Shown here: positions 33,645 to 46,301 of the stretch, piece after piece
How the letters are laid out: each line of letters opens with the position of its first letter
How positions within the stretch are numbered: the first letter of the stretch is position 1
The notes under the pieces: generated by a model
Databases searched by the model: none
What the model saw: the letters and a program-made list of their open reading frames with translations, nothing else
Told to the model about the DNA's origin: nothing
Made by a program: the position numbers and the translations under genes
Source of the DNA: Pratylenchus scribneri
Lineage: Eukaryota; Nematoda; Chromadorea; Rhabditida; Pratylenchidae
NCBI GenBank assembly: GCA_030063045.1
Contig: JAQSEB010000010.1
Location: 3,961,501-4,025,500 of the forward strand
Direction: 5' to 3'
Length of the DNA: 64,000 bases

Positions 33645-35727
33645 AATCAGAATTAGGCAAAAATCACAGAATGGGGCAAAACACAGAAAAAAAAACAGAA
33701 TGGGGCAAAACACAGAAAAGAAAAACAGAATGGGGCAAAACACAGAAAAAAAACAGAATGGGGCAAAACACAGAAAAAAAAACAGAATGGGGCAAAACAC
33801 AATTACAAATCAGAATGGGGCAAAAACACAATTACAAATCAGAATGGGGCAAAAACACAATTACAAATCAGAATGGGGCAAAACACAATTACAAATCAGA
33901 ATGGGGCAAAAACACAATTACAAATCAGAATGGGCAAAAACACAATTACAAATCAGAATGGGGCAAAAACACAATTACAAATCAGAATGGGGCAAAAACA
34001 CAATTACAAATCAGAATGGGGCAAAAACACAATTACAAATCAGAATGGGGCAAAACACAATTACAAATCAGAATGGGGCAAAAACACAATTACAAATCAG
34101 AATGGGCAAAAACACAATTACAAATCAGAATGGGGCAAAAACACAATTACAAATCAGAATGGGGCAAAAACACAATTACAAATCAGAATGGAGCAAAAAC
34201 ACAATTACAAATCAGAATGGGGCAAAAACACAATTACAAATCAGAATGGGGCAAAAACACAATTACAAATCAGAATGGGGCAAAACACAATTACAAATCA
34301 GAATGGGGCAAAACACAATTACAAATCAGAATGGGGCAAAACACAATTACAAATCAGAATGGGGCAAAAACACAATTACAAATCAGAATGGGGCAAAAAC
34401 ACAATTACAAATCAGAATGGGGCAAAAACACAATTACAAATCAGAATGGGGCAAAAACACAATTACAAATCAGAATGGGGCAAAAACACAATTACAAATC
34501 AGAATGGGGCAAAAACACAATTACAAATCAGAATGGGGCAAAAACACAATTACAAATCAGAATGGGGCAAAAACACAATTACAAATCAGAATGGGGCAAA
34601 AACACAATTACAAATCAGAATGGGGCAAAAACACAATTACAAATCAGAATGGGGCAAAAACACAATTACAAATCAGAATGGGGCAAAACACAATTACAAA
34701 TCAGAATGGGGCAAAACACAATTACAAATCAGAATGGGGCAAAACACAATTACAAATCAGAATGGGGCAAAAACACAATTACAAATCAGAATGGGGCAAA
34801 AACACAATTACAAATCAGAATGGGGCAAAACACAATTACAAATCAGAATGGGGCAAAAACACAATTACAAATCAGAATGGGGCAAAAACACAATTACAAA
34901 TCAGAATGGGGCAAAAACACAATTACAAATCAGAATGGGGCAAAAACACAATTACAAATCAGAATGGGGCAAAAACACAATTACAAATCAGAATGGGGCA
35001 AAAACACAATTACAAATCAGAATGGGGCAAAAACACAATTACAAATCAGAATGGGGCAAAAACACAATTACAAATCAGAATGGGGCAAAACACAATTACA
35101 AATCAGAATGGGGCAAAACACAATTACAAATCAGAATGGGGCAAAACACAATTACAAATCAGAATGGGGCAAAAACACAATTACAAATCAGAATGGGGCA
35201 AAAACACAATTACAAATCAGAATGGGGCAAAACACAATTACAAATCAGAATGGGGCAAAAACACAATTACAAATCAGAATGGGGCAAAAACACAATTACA
35301 AATCAGAATGGGGCAAAAACACAATTACAAATCAGAATGGGGCAAAAACACAGAAAATCAGAATAACATATTCGGTATTCACCCAAGAAAGGATTTATTT
35401 CGATTGAACAATGCCTTAGGGCCTATCAAATGGCCATCACATGTTGATTAAAAGGAAGGACGAGGAGTACTGTATAGCAGGAAGGGGGAGGAGTACTGTA
35501 TGGCAGATGGCCCTTCGTTCAGTGGTCGGCAGCCAGCCCAGATGAAATGCCTTAAAGGCACATTCTAATGGTTCTTTCCTTCCTTTCCCTTCCCTTGTAT
35601 TTTGAGTAGATCGCACCAGCCAATGTTGGCTTTTTGCGCATTCATAACTTCCTTAAATCCCAACCATTATTGGTGATCTTGGTATGATTTAATAGAGCGG
35701 AAAATCCTCAATCTTTAGATATAAATA
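33645..35727 (+). repeat. Composite repeat copy A: minisatellite plus conserved tail
   Basis: About 58 tandem copies of a 29-bp unit (28-bp variants lack one A of a five-A run) fill 33669-35350. The unit contains CAGAATGGGG and AACACAATTACAAAT. The first few units are a variant with CACAG plus an A run in place of CACAATTACAAAT. A non-repeated tail (35351 to about 35727) follows; it is almost identical in copies B and C and includes GAGGAGTACTGTATAGCAG and GTTCAGTGGTCGGCAGCC. The 5' edge AATCAGAATTAGGCAAAA is shared with copy C. This copy lies between TMEM115 and the SLC6 gene, 3' of both. The plus strand of the unit has no stop in any frame, so very long open frames occur, but they are not accepted as genes. 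Confidence 0.95.
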
Positions 35728-36024
35728 GGCTATTGAATCCTATAAATTAAACCGTAAACTTTTATTTTATTAAAAATGGCCATTTTTATTCCATTTTAGA
35801 ATTTGAATAATTAAAAAGAAAAAATTGTCTTTTTATTACAAAAAATTCACTTTTACAATTACAAATTAAAAATGGAAGCACCAAATAAAAGGGAAAGGGG
35901 GAATAAAATCGAAAATGGGCTCTATATGTATATTTTTATAATTTTGAGGGATGGGATTTTTTGGAGATCCTCTTTTATTGTCATTTGCGCTCATTTCATT
36001 CAATCTTCTATTATGGCCATATAA

Positions 36025-39000
36025 TCAAGTGGTAAATTCATTATTGACCAGATGGCCATCAATCAATTTGTTGGCATTTTGGGGAATATGATGATGATTG
36101 TTGATGGCAGGCGACAAGTCAGAATCGGGCGAAATGGCCGGCGGCGGCAACAAATCCACATCGGGACAAAATAACTTTTTGTATTTCTTAAATAAATGGA
36201 ATAAACATTGAAATGGAATAAAATATATGTGCTAATTGGATAACCCTTTTGGCTATAAAATGTGAATAAGAATTAGAGGGCTTTAATGGAGAGACCCCAA
36301 AAATTGAAAGGAATTGGCCAATTTTTGGAGGCCGACAAATGAGAAATAAAATAATTGTGTACCTCTGAAATGGTGCCTTCGGTTACGACCCAAATGTAGA
36401 TGGCATAAACGGGAATGCAAAGCATTGAGGAAAGCGACAAGAACCAACCTTTGAATGAAATTGGAATTATGAATAAATGAAAAGGTGAAAAGAATGTGAA
36501 TTAATTGTTGGAAAATTCTCATTTGGAATCCATTAAATTCTGATGAATTCAATTTGGTCAAAAATGGATATTGGACATGGGCAAGGAGAATGACATTTGG
36601 GTAAGGATAATTTACCGAAAATATGGCCCCAAAGTGGATAATCATAATTGTAGGCGGCAATGCGCAAAGGTTGATATTTGAACAGGCCAAAGATCATGAC
36701 GCCCTAAAAAAATAGATTGGAATGAAGGGTAATTGAGGAAATCACATATAATACCAATCTCACTAATAATCAGCATAAGTGAAATGATTATCATCTATTC
36801 ATTAAAGCCATTTACAAATTGAGAATCCCCATTCCCCCTGAATATTTTTGAGGCCAATTAAAAACCAAATAAATGGATTTTGGGGGCATTTTTGGTTGGA
36901 TCATCCACAAATTTTCCCACCACGCAATGTAAGGAATGATGCCTAAAATGGATGGACTGACCATGCAAACGGCTGGTGTGGCAAATACCCAACAAAATTT
37001 CCACCAATTGCTTGGATAATAGCCAATCATTGAATGCAAATGGTCGTACCAACGGTTAATGCCCACACTCCAGGAAATGGCAATGCATTCAAAAAAGAGG
37101 AGCCAAAGGAGAGCCCAGCCCGAGGCGGCGTAGAAATCAAACAATTGAAAAACGTAGAATCCTCCCTTTTTGAAAAAGAAAATAAATTTAATGAATTTGA
37201 ATATGCAAAATTGGTCAATGCCAAAAAAAAGCCCCCATTCCTATGTTAAATTTCCTTTAAAATAAATGGAAATTTGCCCTTGGCTATTTATGCCAGGGAT
37301 AAGGGAAATTGATCAATTTACTTTTAGGCCATATAAAACGGACATTTGAGGATTGTTTTAGCCGAGTAATATATAATCTAATCCACTGCCAATTTATTAC
37401 CTCAGTGACCGTTGAAAGTCCAAAAATGTAGGAAATGACGCAAACACTGAGCACAAAAATTTCACGGCCATATTTACGGCGTCGAATCAAATGTGGGAAT
37501 TCATCGATGATTGCCGTAAAGAATCCTTCCATTGTGCAAAACTAAAATGATAAAAAGGCAAAATAATATTCGTACAAAAATGTGAATTTGCCTGCGAATC
37601 AACTCCCAAGAAGAGAACCATGCTAAAATTGCAGGAAAATGGATGGAATTTGGGAATGAAATGCCAATATAACCTGAAGAAGAGGATGGACCAAATGTTG
37701 GTATATGGCAATTGGAGAATGCCTATGGAATAATAATAATATAAATTTACTTATTATTCTTCATTTTTGTGGACCTGAAGGATATGCGAGGAAGAGGAGG
37801 CCAGGCCCGGATTGTGCCACTTCATCCACCGTTTTTCCCTGTTGCATTGCCATAAAACCAATGAAGGAAAAAATGACAAATCCTATAGGAAAAATGGAGG
37901 AATGCCGAATATTCATATTTATGCCCGAAACCTGCAAAAACACTTGTCCCACTATTTACGCAACAAACGGTCAATGCTTGTCTGACAAAAAATTTGTGGA
38001 TTGTTCCCCTCATCAATAAATCCCATATTCCCCCCCCCCCCCCCCCCATCATTTTGTTCCTTTTTCCCGTCCAATTCTCCCCCAATTTTTACCAACTTGT
38101 AAACATTATTATGGAATTTGTTGTAGGATCCAAGGGCAACCAAAGCACCCAATCCAAGTCCATAGGAGAAAAACACCTTCAAATTGGATTCAGAAAAATG
38201 AAAAGGAAATTGCCCCGAGGCTATTGTCAAACCTGGGTGACTGCATCCACCCAAACTTTGCTGGACCATAATTTGCTGAAATCCGGCTTCAAATAGAATC
38301 TGCGGAGAATTAAGTGACCAATTTTGGTGATATTGAGAATATTTATTACTCAAGGCCAAGGCTGGCACCAGGAAGGGAAAGGCCCCGGATGAGCAGGCAA
38401 AAAAGCATCAAATAAGGAAAGGAGGCAGTCAAATAGACAACCTGTAAAAATAATAAATTTGGATGATGGAATGAATTGGGCAATCATCTAATCTAAAATT
38501 ATAAGGCAAAAGATAATTGGAGATTATTAAATTGTTTAATTTTGTTGGTCACGTTCCATTCAGCTGGGAATAAAATAATGAATTCACCCTTCTAATTTCT
38601 AAACGTTGAATGGAATCTCCGGAATATGCCAATATTTGAGGGAATGTGGGGGACCAAAACAAAATCCAACAAACTTTTCCCGTCCATTTGACGCCTTTGA
38701 ATATGCAAAAATAGCAAATCATCCAACAAATCAGCAAATACAATGCCAAATCGTGCCGTAGGGCGCCCACCTGCTCAATGCCGGTTGAGATGCCCAAAAC
38801 TCGGCGACTTTAAATGACAAATTTAATTTCCCCTTTTTGCCAAATACGTACTCCCAAAATTCTTTGACCGGCGAATGAACGCTGAGGTCGGCTTCAGTGC
38901 AAATTGTGAAATTAATTTTTGGCCCAATGAAGAATTGCTTTTTGTATTCATTCAAATGGTCAGCGGTCAAAATCTTTGAAAATAATTATAATGGAATTAG

Positions 39001-40232
39001 GTGACAGAATAAGAAGGAATGATTTGATGGTCAAAAAGTGGCCAAAAAAACATTGAATGAATGTCCTCCCACCTTCACGTTGAAATATTCGGCAATTGAT
39101 CGATTACTTTCGCACATCACCGGATCATATTCAGATCGACACCGATACGTATTCCAACTGGAAATGGATTGCCCAATAATAATTAAAATAAATATAATTC
39201 TGAACGTGTTATTGCAAGTTCGCCATGGGACATTGGAATCGAAACGCAGGGAATGAACCAAATAGGCCATGGCCCAACTGAGCACAACAATATAATAGAT
39301 GTTCAGCCTAAAATGGGATGAATGGATGATTGGGAATGGAGGGACAAAACCATAAAAATGTATTTATATTTATTAGAACAATACTCGGTACTAATAAAGA
39401 AAAGTGGTCCATTCCATTTATGGTACTAATTAATTAATAAGATTACGAAAAAAAATGATTGGGAATGTGGGAGAGTTTATACTGTATTAGAATGGATAAG
39501 AATGTGATCCATCAGGCATTCACCCTCAGGGAGTTCTTAATAAAAGGAAGAGGGAAGATCGTATTAATGAGACTACGGAGAAGGGATTAGGGATTCTCTC
39601 CCATTAAATTAATGAATTAAAATGCACCAAAATGCCATGACGACGGCGGCAATGCCGACACCTTTGAAGATTGGACAAATTTTGAACATTCCAAGTCCGC
39701 CAACGGAGACCAATTGGCCCCAAGAAGTTTCCAAAATGAATAATGGGACACCGCAAAAAAGGATTGTGATGATGTACGGGATGAGGAATGCGCCACCGCC
39801 ATTTTGGTAACATAAATAGGGAAAACGCCAAACATTGCCAAGGCCAATTGCCTGGGATGGGGGGGGGGGGGGGTTGATTGGGAATTGGGGATGAAAATGA
39901 AAATGTACATATCCAACACAGGACATGATGAAATCGGCCCAGGATGACCTGAAAAATGGGAATAAATGGACGAATGAAGACAGGCCAAATCCAATCCAAA
40001 CATTGATAGGCAAATGCCAAATTAAATGAATGAACCACTCAATATTTACATTCCCAAAAAATAATATTCCAATTTCCGACCATTTATCTCTTTCCGGCGG
40101 TGAATGGTCCTCCTCCATTCCGGCGGATAATGTCCGCTTTTTGGTGGCCGCATTTTCGGTTTGGGCCCCCTTTTTCATCATTGGCTCCATTTCTTCCATT
40201 TCTGCCTCCTCTGCATTGTTTCGGCCACCCAT
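36025..40232 (-). CDS. Na+/Cl- dependent neurotransmitter transporter (SLC6; GABA/betaine-type)
   Basis: A long gene of about 14 exons, starting [20 protein letters not shown] (ATG 40232). SLC6 hallmarks: [39 protein letters not shown] (TM1-2, split across a small 40-bp exon at 39909-39948), [32 protein letters not shown], an extracellular loop with paired Cys (RTCNNTWNTYRC), [69 protein letters not shown] and [12 protein letters not shown] GINRWYDH. It resembles the GAT1/betaine/taurine branch (C. elegans SNF-11 or SNF-3), so it likely imports GABA or betaine across the plasma membrane. The C-terminus ends VNNEFTT. Several donors are weak GT (GTCGG, GTGCA, GTTCA). Introns contain 15-18 base G or C runs. 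Confidence 0.9.
38030..38047 (+). repeat. Poly-C tract, 18 bases, in an SLC6 intron
   Basis: Eighteen consecutive C on the plus strand, hence poly-G in the SLC6 transcript, within an intron. Confidence 0.95.
39859..39873 (+). repeat. Poly-G tract, 15 bases, in an SLC6 intron
   Basis: Fifteen consecutive G on the plus strand (poly-C in the transcript). On the transcript strand it lies directly before an acceptor and so forms its C-rich polypyrimidine tract; the exon starting GCAATTGGCCTTGGC follows. Confidence 0.95.
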
Positions 40233-40752
40233 AATGATTGGATGGGTGAATTCAATGAAATTTTGGATTGATTTAAATTTGGTGTTGATTGTGGCAAAAA
40301 GGAAATTCTATAAAAAGGGCAAATTATTCTTGATGAATAGGAAAAGAATTATGGACCAAAAATGAAGCAGAATTTAAGGAATGCCTAAAGGGATTATTAA
40401 AATGGATATTGGGGATGGTGAAATTATTCCATAAATATTCATTCATTCTTCCCAAATTTGTGGCCCTCCATTATGAATGTACATTCCATTTATTTATGGG
40501 AAATATTCTGCTTGATTTGATAGCAGTGATGGGACAAATGATAAGAAAAGAAAGGTGAAAATTGGATTGATTGGGAAAAATATATATGAATTAATTAAAA
40601 AGGTCAATTTGCATAGGAAAATTTGTGATGAGGAATTGAGGGTGGAGGGGAGTTAATTGGGTATTAAAAATCTTAATTCACATTCACATTCATCCTTCAA
40701 ATTTATGGGTAATTTTTTTTACAATTAGCAAAGTCTCCGGCTCCCAAAGAAG
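40233..40752. other. SLC6 upstream region
   Basis: Likely promoter and 5' region of the SLC6 gene, ending where composite repeat B begins. No coding exon or clear element seen. Confidence 0.4.
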
Positions 40753-41574
40753 AAACACAATTACAAATCAGAATGGGGCAAAAACACAATTACAAATCAG
40801 AATGGGGCAAAAACACAATTACAAATCAGAATGGGGCAAAACACAATTACAAATCAGAATGGGCAAAAACACAATTACAAATCAGAATGGGGCAAAAACA
40901 CAATTGCAAATCAGAATGGGGCAAAAACACAATTACAAATCAGAATGGGGCAAAACACAATTACAAATCAGAATGGGGCAAAAACACAATTACAAATCAG
41001 AATGGGGCAAAACACAATTACAAATCAGAATGGGGCAAAAACACAATTACAAATCAGAATGGGGCAAAACACAATTACAAATCAGAATGGGGCAAAAACA
41101 CAATTACAAATCAGAATGGGGCAAAACACAATTACAAATCAGAATGGGGCAAAAACACAGAAAATCAGAATAACATATTCGGTATTCACCCAAGAAAGGA
41201 TTTATTTCGATTGAACAATGCCTTAGGGCCTATCAAATGGCCATCACATGTTGATTAAAAGGAAGGACGAGGAGTACTGTATAGCAGGAAGGGGGAGGAG
41301 TACTGTATGGCAGATGGCCCTTCGTTCAGTGGTCGGCAGCCAGCCCAGATGAAATGCCTTAAAGGCACATTCTAATGGTTCTTTCCTTCCTTTCCCTTCC
41401 CTTGTATTTTGAGTAGATCGCACCAGCCAATGTTGGCTTTTTGCGCATTCATAACTTCCTTAAATCCCAACCATTATTGGTGATCTTGGTATGATTTAAT
41501 AGAGCGGAAAATCCTCAATCTTTTGATCTAAATAATACTTCATAAATCTTTTGAATGAATATTTATTAAAGTTT
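40753..41574 (+). repeat. Composite repeat copy B (5'-truncated)
   Basis: About 14 units of the same 28/29-bp repeat (40753-41157), followed by the conserved tail (41158 to about 41574). The array starts in the middle of a unit, without the AATCAGAATTAGG edge seen in A and C, so this copy is 5'-truncated or rearranged. The tail shares about 50 bp more with copy C (through CATAAATCTTTT) than with copy A. It lies about 520 bp upstream of the SLC6 start codon. Confidence 0.93.
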
Positions 41575-43668
41575 AAAAAAACTAAACAAGATGGGAGTGA
41601 TGGATTATTTTGATTATCGCAAAATTCCCAATATAAATGTTATTGATAACCAAAATTAGCACTAAAATAGCCATATTATCTTCCTTTTTAAATTGCTGTA
41701 ATATATTTTATCATTGACCAAATCCATATTGTAAAGGAAATGGTAAATTGAAACTGATGAATAATACTGGAGGGTTGGATAACAAATTTGTCAATATTTT
41801 TGGGAAATTAATAGGGCGTTAAAATCCATTTAATGCTCCTTTATCCAAAAGGCGGCAGCTAAACAAATTTAATGGGCAAAAATCGAATAGAATGAAAAGA
41901 AAGGCCATTTGGCCAAATTGACTGGACGAATTGAATGGGAAGGGGGAGAGGGAGGGGGCAATTTGTCGAGACGGCGTCCGATCATCAAATGGCCAAGAAT
42001 GAATGAATGGAGTCAACCGTCAGTTGGCCAAATGGAATGAATGGTTGGGTTGGGAGGGGAGGGGGATAATGATTTAATCATTGTTGAATTGAAGAATCCA
42101 TATTCATTGTTCAGAGGAAGGAGGAGGAAGCATTCCCCGCATTTGGAAAGTTTATTTTAGTTAGGGATGGTGGCATTCGGACGCATATTTCGAGCACATT
42201 TTCAGAATGCGCAGCAATTCCCATATACCAAATTAATTATAAAACGAAAGAATTGGGGGGGGGGGGGGGGGGGGTAAACTTCATTGTAGAGAAGATGGCC
42301 ATTGAATGAATGAATGAATTTTATATAGATCCAATATTTTTGGCTGAATGACCAATTTATTCGAAATGTTAATAGGATGGGGATTGGAGGGAATTGTTTC
42401 TTTTGTTGGCCAAAGCTTTTGCTGACTATTCTTAAGAATTTTCTTTGAATTCCAATTCCAATGATGATTGAAATGATCCAAATAAATGGGACAAATTCGA
42501 ATGATTGAATGGACGAAAATGAGGGAATATTGCCATTGGGATTTGTTAATTTAATAATAGGTTGAGGAATTTGGGCGTCTGAAACCAGAATAATGATGGA
42601 TTAGGCCCAAAGAGAAGGACAATTTTTGGTGTGTTTTTATGAACCCAAAAATTGAATTGAACTGAAGGATGGGAAATTATATTGGCCAATGGAGGAGGTG
42701 GGTGTTGGATGGAACAGTTGTTAAATGGATTTGAGGCCATTCCAACCACCCTCATTCCTTTTGGCAAAATTGAAAATGTTTGGAATTTGGATGGCAGTTG
42801 GCCTCCTTCTTTCCCTTTTTCTCACTCAGACTTGGAATAATGAATGAATGAATATTGCAAAAAGATAATAAATAATAATATCCCATCCATTCTAAAATTG
42901 AATTGAAAATATTAATCAAATTAATGATCCAAAAAAAGGGAAAATCCGGCATCCTACATATCAAATTCATCTCAACCAATGTTGGCTTTTGGGCCAATTT
43001 TGTCTCCAAAGAGAGGTTGAATAATCAAAAAGTGGCCAATCCACCCACCAATCATCTTATCTTTCCGTCCTTTTTTGGCGGTATGGAAATCCGTTCATTG
43101 CCTTTTTATTATGAAAATATTTGGCAGTAAATTGAAGGAAGCAAAATGGAAAAGGAAGTCCGTGAATAAGGAAGGGGAAAGGGAATTGGCAAATATTACA
43201 AAATAAAATAATATATTTTGTGTGCCCTTCATTCAAAAAGTGTTGGGCACTCAATAAATGTGCCCTCCACCCCAATGCCATCTTCTTCAAATCCCTTTTG
43301 CCCCCATTTATTCCCCTCTTCCCTTGAGGGTGCTTATTGTCCCCCTCCCACCCATTTTTGGGCCATTCCATTCATTTTGTGCTTATATTTATTATGGAGG
43401 GCCAAAGGGGATAATCCAGAGATGAATGGTTTTGCATAAATGAAAATGAAAATGGCGACGGAATTTATTTTATATTGGCAAAATTTATCGTCTTTTTTGG
43501 CACAGCAAAGTAAAAGAAAATTACAATTTTGAGAAATGCAAAACAATATTCAAAATAAAATATTTTAAAATTGTTTTTTCAATTCCAATCAAAGCATTTT
43601 GCAATGATAGTTGAGGAAAACGAGGAAAACCTTTAAAAATAATATTGGGTAGATTAAATTAGGGCTTA
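41575..43668. other. Long intergenic region without a recognised gene
   Basis: Rich in ATGG/GAATGAATGG-like simple sequence and contains a 20-base G run at 42255-42274. Several open stretches of 60-100 codons occur on both strands, but none has flanking splice sites or a recognisable product. It may hold regulatory sequence for the SLC6 gene or the 3' end of the Ly6-like gene. Confidence 0.4.
42255..42274 (+). repeat. Poly-G tract, 20 bases
   Basis: Uninterrupted run of 20 G in intergenic DNA, preceded by GAATT and followed by TAAAC. Confidence 0.95.
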
Positions 43669-46301
43669 TTAGATTAGGCCGAAATTGTGATAGAATGAAC
43701 TTGCCGTGAATGCGCCCACAACAAGGGGCAAAACGACAAGCAAAAGTACGAGTGGAGCACCGCCCCGATTTGGATGAATTCCATGGACATGTTGGCCACT
43801 TCGACGGGCATCTCTCTCTCGAATATTATTGCCAAAGCCATCTTCATCATCATCATCATCCTGTTGATGGATTGATGGATGATTGTAGAGAAGTGGGGGG
43901 CCTCCTCCTCCGTGTTGAGAGGAATCCATGAGGAAATGTTGTTGATGATCATGATTGCCGTCCATTTGGCCTCGAAGAAAGGCAAATGTATTGCAAAGGG
44001 AATCCTCACAAATGCAAACCTTTGGCAAATTAATTTGTTATTAAAATTCCACTTAATCCCTTTCATCCAAAAGGCGGTGGCTAAACAATTTTTGGATGTT
44101 CTTGACTTCCAATATTTAATCGTTTGAATTGGATTTTTATGAAAATCCATTGGCCAATGGATTCGATTCTTTAATTTTCATTTTTTCCCTCTTCAATTTA
44201 ATAATTTATAAAATATTATTATATCATTAAATAAAATCAGAATTAGGCAAAACACGAAAAGTCAGAATGGGGCAAAAACACCTTTACAATTCAGAATGGG
44301 GCAAAAACACCTTTACAATTCAGAATGGGGCAAAAACACAATTACAAATCAGAATGGGGCAAAAACACAATTACAAATCAGAATGGGGCAAAAACACAAT
44401 TACAAATCAGAATGGGGCAAAAACACAATTACAAATCAGAATGGGGCAAAAACACATTTACAAATCAGAATGGGGCAAAACACAATTACAAATCAGAATG
44501 GGGCAAAAACACAATTACAAATCAGAATGGGGCAAAAACACATTTACAAATCAGAATGGGGCAAAACACAATTACAAATCAGAATGGGGCAAAAACACAA
44601 TTACAAATCAGAATGGGGCAAAAACACATTTACAAATCAGAATGGGGCAAAAACACAATTACAAATCAGAATGGGGCAAAAACACAATTACAAATCAGAA
44701 TGGGGCAAAAACACAATTACAATTCAGAATGGGGCAAAAACACAATTACAAATCAGAATGGGGCAAAAACACAATTACAAATCAGAATGGGGCAAAAACA
44801 CATTTACAAATCAGAATGGGGCAAAACACAATTACAAATCAGAATGGGGCAAAAACACAATTACAAATCAGAATGGGGCAAAAACACATTTACAAATCAG
44901 AATGGGGCAAAACACAATTACAAATCAGAATGGGGCAAAACACAATTACAAATCAGAATGGGGCAAAACACAATTACAAATCAGAATGGGGCAAAACACA
45001 ATTACAAATCAGAATGGGGCAAAAACACAATTACAAATCAGAATGGGGCAAAAACACAATTACAAATCAGAATGGGGCAAAAACACAATTACAAATCAGA
45101 ATGGGGCAAAAACACAGAAAATCAGAATAACATATTCGGTATTCACCCAAGAAAGGATTTATTTCGATTGAACAATGCCTTAGGGCCTATCAAATGGCCA
45201 TCACATGTTGATTAAAAGGAAGGACGAGGAGTACTGTATAGCAGGAAGGGAGAGGAGTACTGTATGGCAGAGGGCCCTTCGTTCAGTGGTCGGCAGCCAG
45301 CCCAGATGAAATGCCTTAAGGGCATTCTAGTGGTCCTTCTCCTTTCCTTTCCCTTGTATTTTGAGGAGATCGCCCCAGCCAATGTTGGCCCATCTTTGCG
45401 CATTCATAACTTCCTTCAATCCTAACAATTTTTGGTGATCTTGGTATTATTTGATAGAGCAGAAAATTCCCAATCTTTTGATATAAATAATATTTCATAA
45501 ATCTTTTAAATTAATGTTTTATTAAATTTTAAGAGAAAAAAATGAAGAAAAAAGGTATTGTTGCCCAATCAAACCCATTCATTATTATGGGGACGATGGA
45601 CCGAATCTAATCCCCCTCCCCAGTCTGATGCCTTTCCTGTGAATCACCTCGGACCATCTTTTCCAATCCTTTGTGCATTTTTTGCCCATTGGCATTATAT
45701 TCTCGTCCACACAATGTTGATCCAATCGGCCTTGGCCTCCTTCATCATTTCGAACTCCGATTAGGCAAAATTTTCCGGCACAAACTAGGGAACCACCTCC
45801 GCATGTCTTCAAATGGGAACATCGTAAATAGGAATTGATTCAAATTTTCAACCTGTTTATCACAGAAACATCGAACATTGCCCTCTGGAATTGGGGCAAA
45901 TATATTATATATTCTCTTCAAACCACAATCCATTAAATCTCTTTAAATGATTTAAAACAAAGGAAAAGGAGCATTGTTTAATATGATAAAGTTCAAAGGG
46001 GGGGGGGGGGGTTTTGACCAAATTGCATCTCCTTCCCCTCACCTTCTTCATTGCTAAAAATGAGTGCTGCTTCTGTGGACGAAGGGGAAAAGCATAAAAG
46101 GATGAGCACCAAAATGATGGTCAAAGAAAGTGATTGTTTAAATTTTGTCAAAATGAAGGCACTTTTGTTGAATTGGCATTGGCATTGGCACATTCCCCCA
46201 CAACATTGTTCAGCATTCTCCCCTTCATCATTCTCTGTTGATGATTGCCTTTTGCCATTTTGTTGCCTCATTTCTAATATTATTAAATGCAATTTATACA
46301 A
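43669..46301 (-). CDS. Ly6/uPAR-like cysteine-rich surface protein, probably GPI-anchored
   Basis: Four exons: about 46043-46301, about 45853-45928, 45648-45806 and 43669-44019. The first carries a hydrophobic signal SLTIILVLILLCFSPSSTEA, preceded by an unusually long polar N-terminus (start at 46301 or 46271 uncertain). The mature part has about eleven Cys: DCGLKRIY, NVRCFCDKQTC, LVCAGKFCLIGV, QHCVDE, GKKC, and the closing VCICEDSLCN that marks three-finger Ly6/uPAR domains. A D/Q/H-rich linker and a C-terminal hydrophobic segment APLVLLLVVLPLVVGAF follow, fitting a GPI signal or membrane anchor. The third intron (44020-45647) contains composite repeat C. The second exon's acceptor (AAAGAG) is poor, so that junction is the weakest. 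Function unknown; nematode relatives modulate receptors or sensory signalling. Confidence 0.65.
44235..45531 (+). repeat. Composite repeat copy C, inside an intron of the Ly6-like gene
   Basis: It starts AATCAGAATTAGGCAAAA as copy A does, then about 30 units of the 28/29-bp repeat (44262-45114). The first units carry CACCTTTACAATT and several later ones CACATTTACAAAT in place of CACAATTACAAAT. The conserved tail follows (45115 to about 45531). Its tail is the most divergent of the three (for example GGGAGAGG in place of GGGGGAGG, and a shortened AAGGGCATTCTAGTGG). It is antisense to the host gene. Confidence 0.93.
45998..46011 (+). repeat. Poly-G tract, 14 bases, in a Ly6-like gene intron
   Basis: Fourteen consecutive G on the plus strand, about 30 bp inside the first intron of the Ly6-like gene. 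Confidence 0.9.

Noticed and set aside
33669..35350. CRISPR-like array
   Set aside because: The 28/29-bp units are directly head to tail with no spacers, and the context is eukaryotic.
33608..35451. Open frames of nearly 500 to 600 codons over the minisatellite, and shorter ones at 40773-41258 and 44267-45215
   Set aside because: All three plus-strand frames are open because the repeat unit lacks stop codons; the peptides are purely periodic, have no fold or signal, and the three frames cannot all be genes.
42970..42990. CCAATGTTGGCTTTT match to the composite-repeat tail
   Set aside because: Only about 15 bases are shared and no flanking similarity is seen, so it is not counted as a fourth copy.
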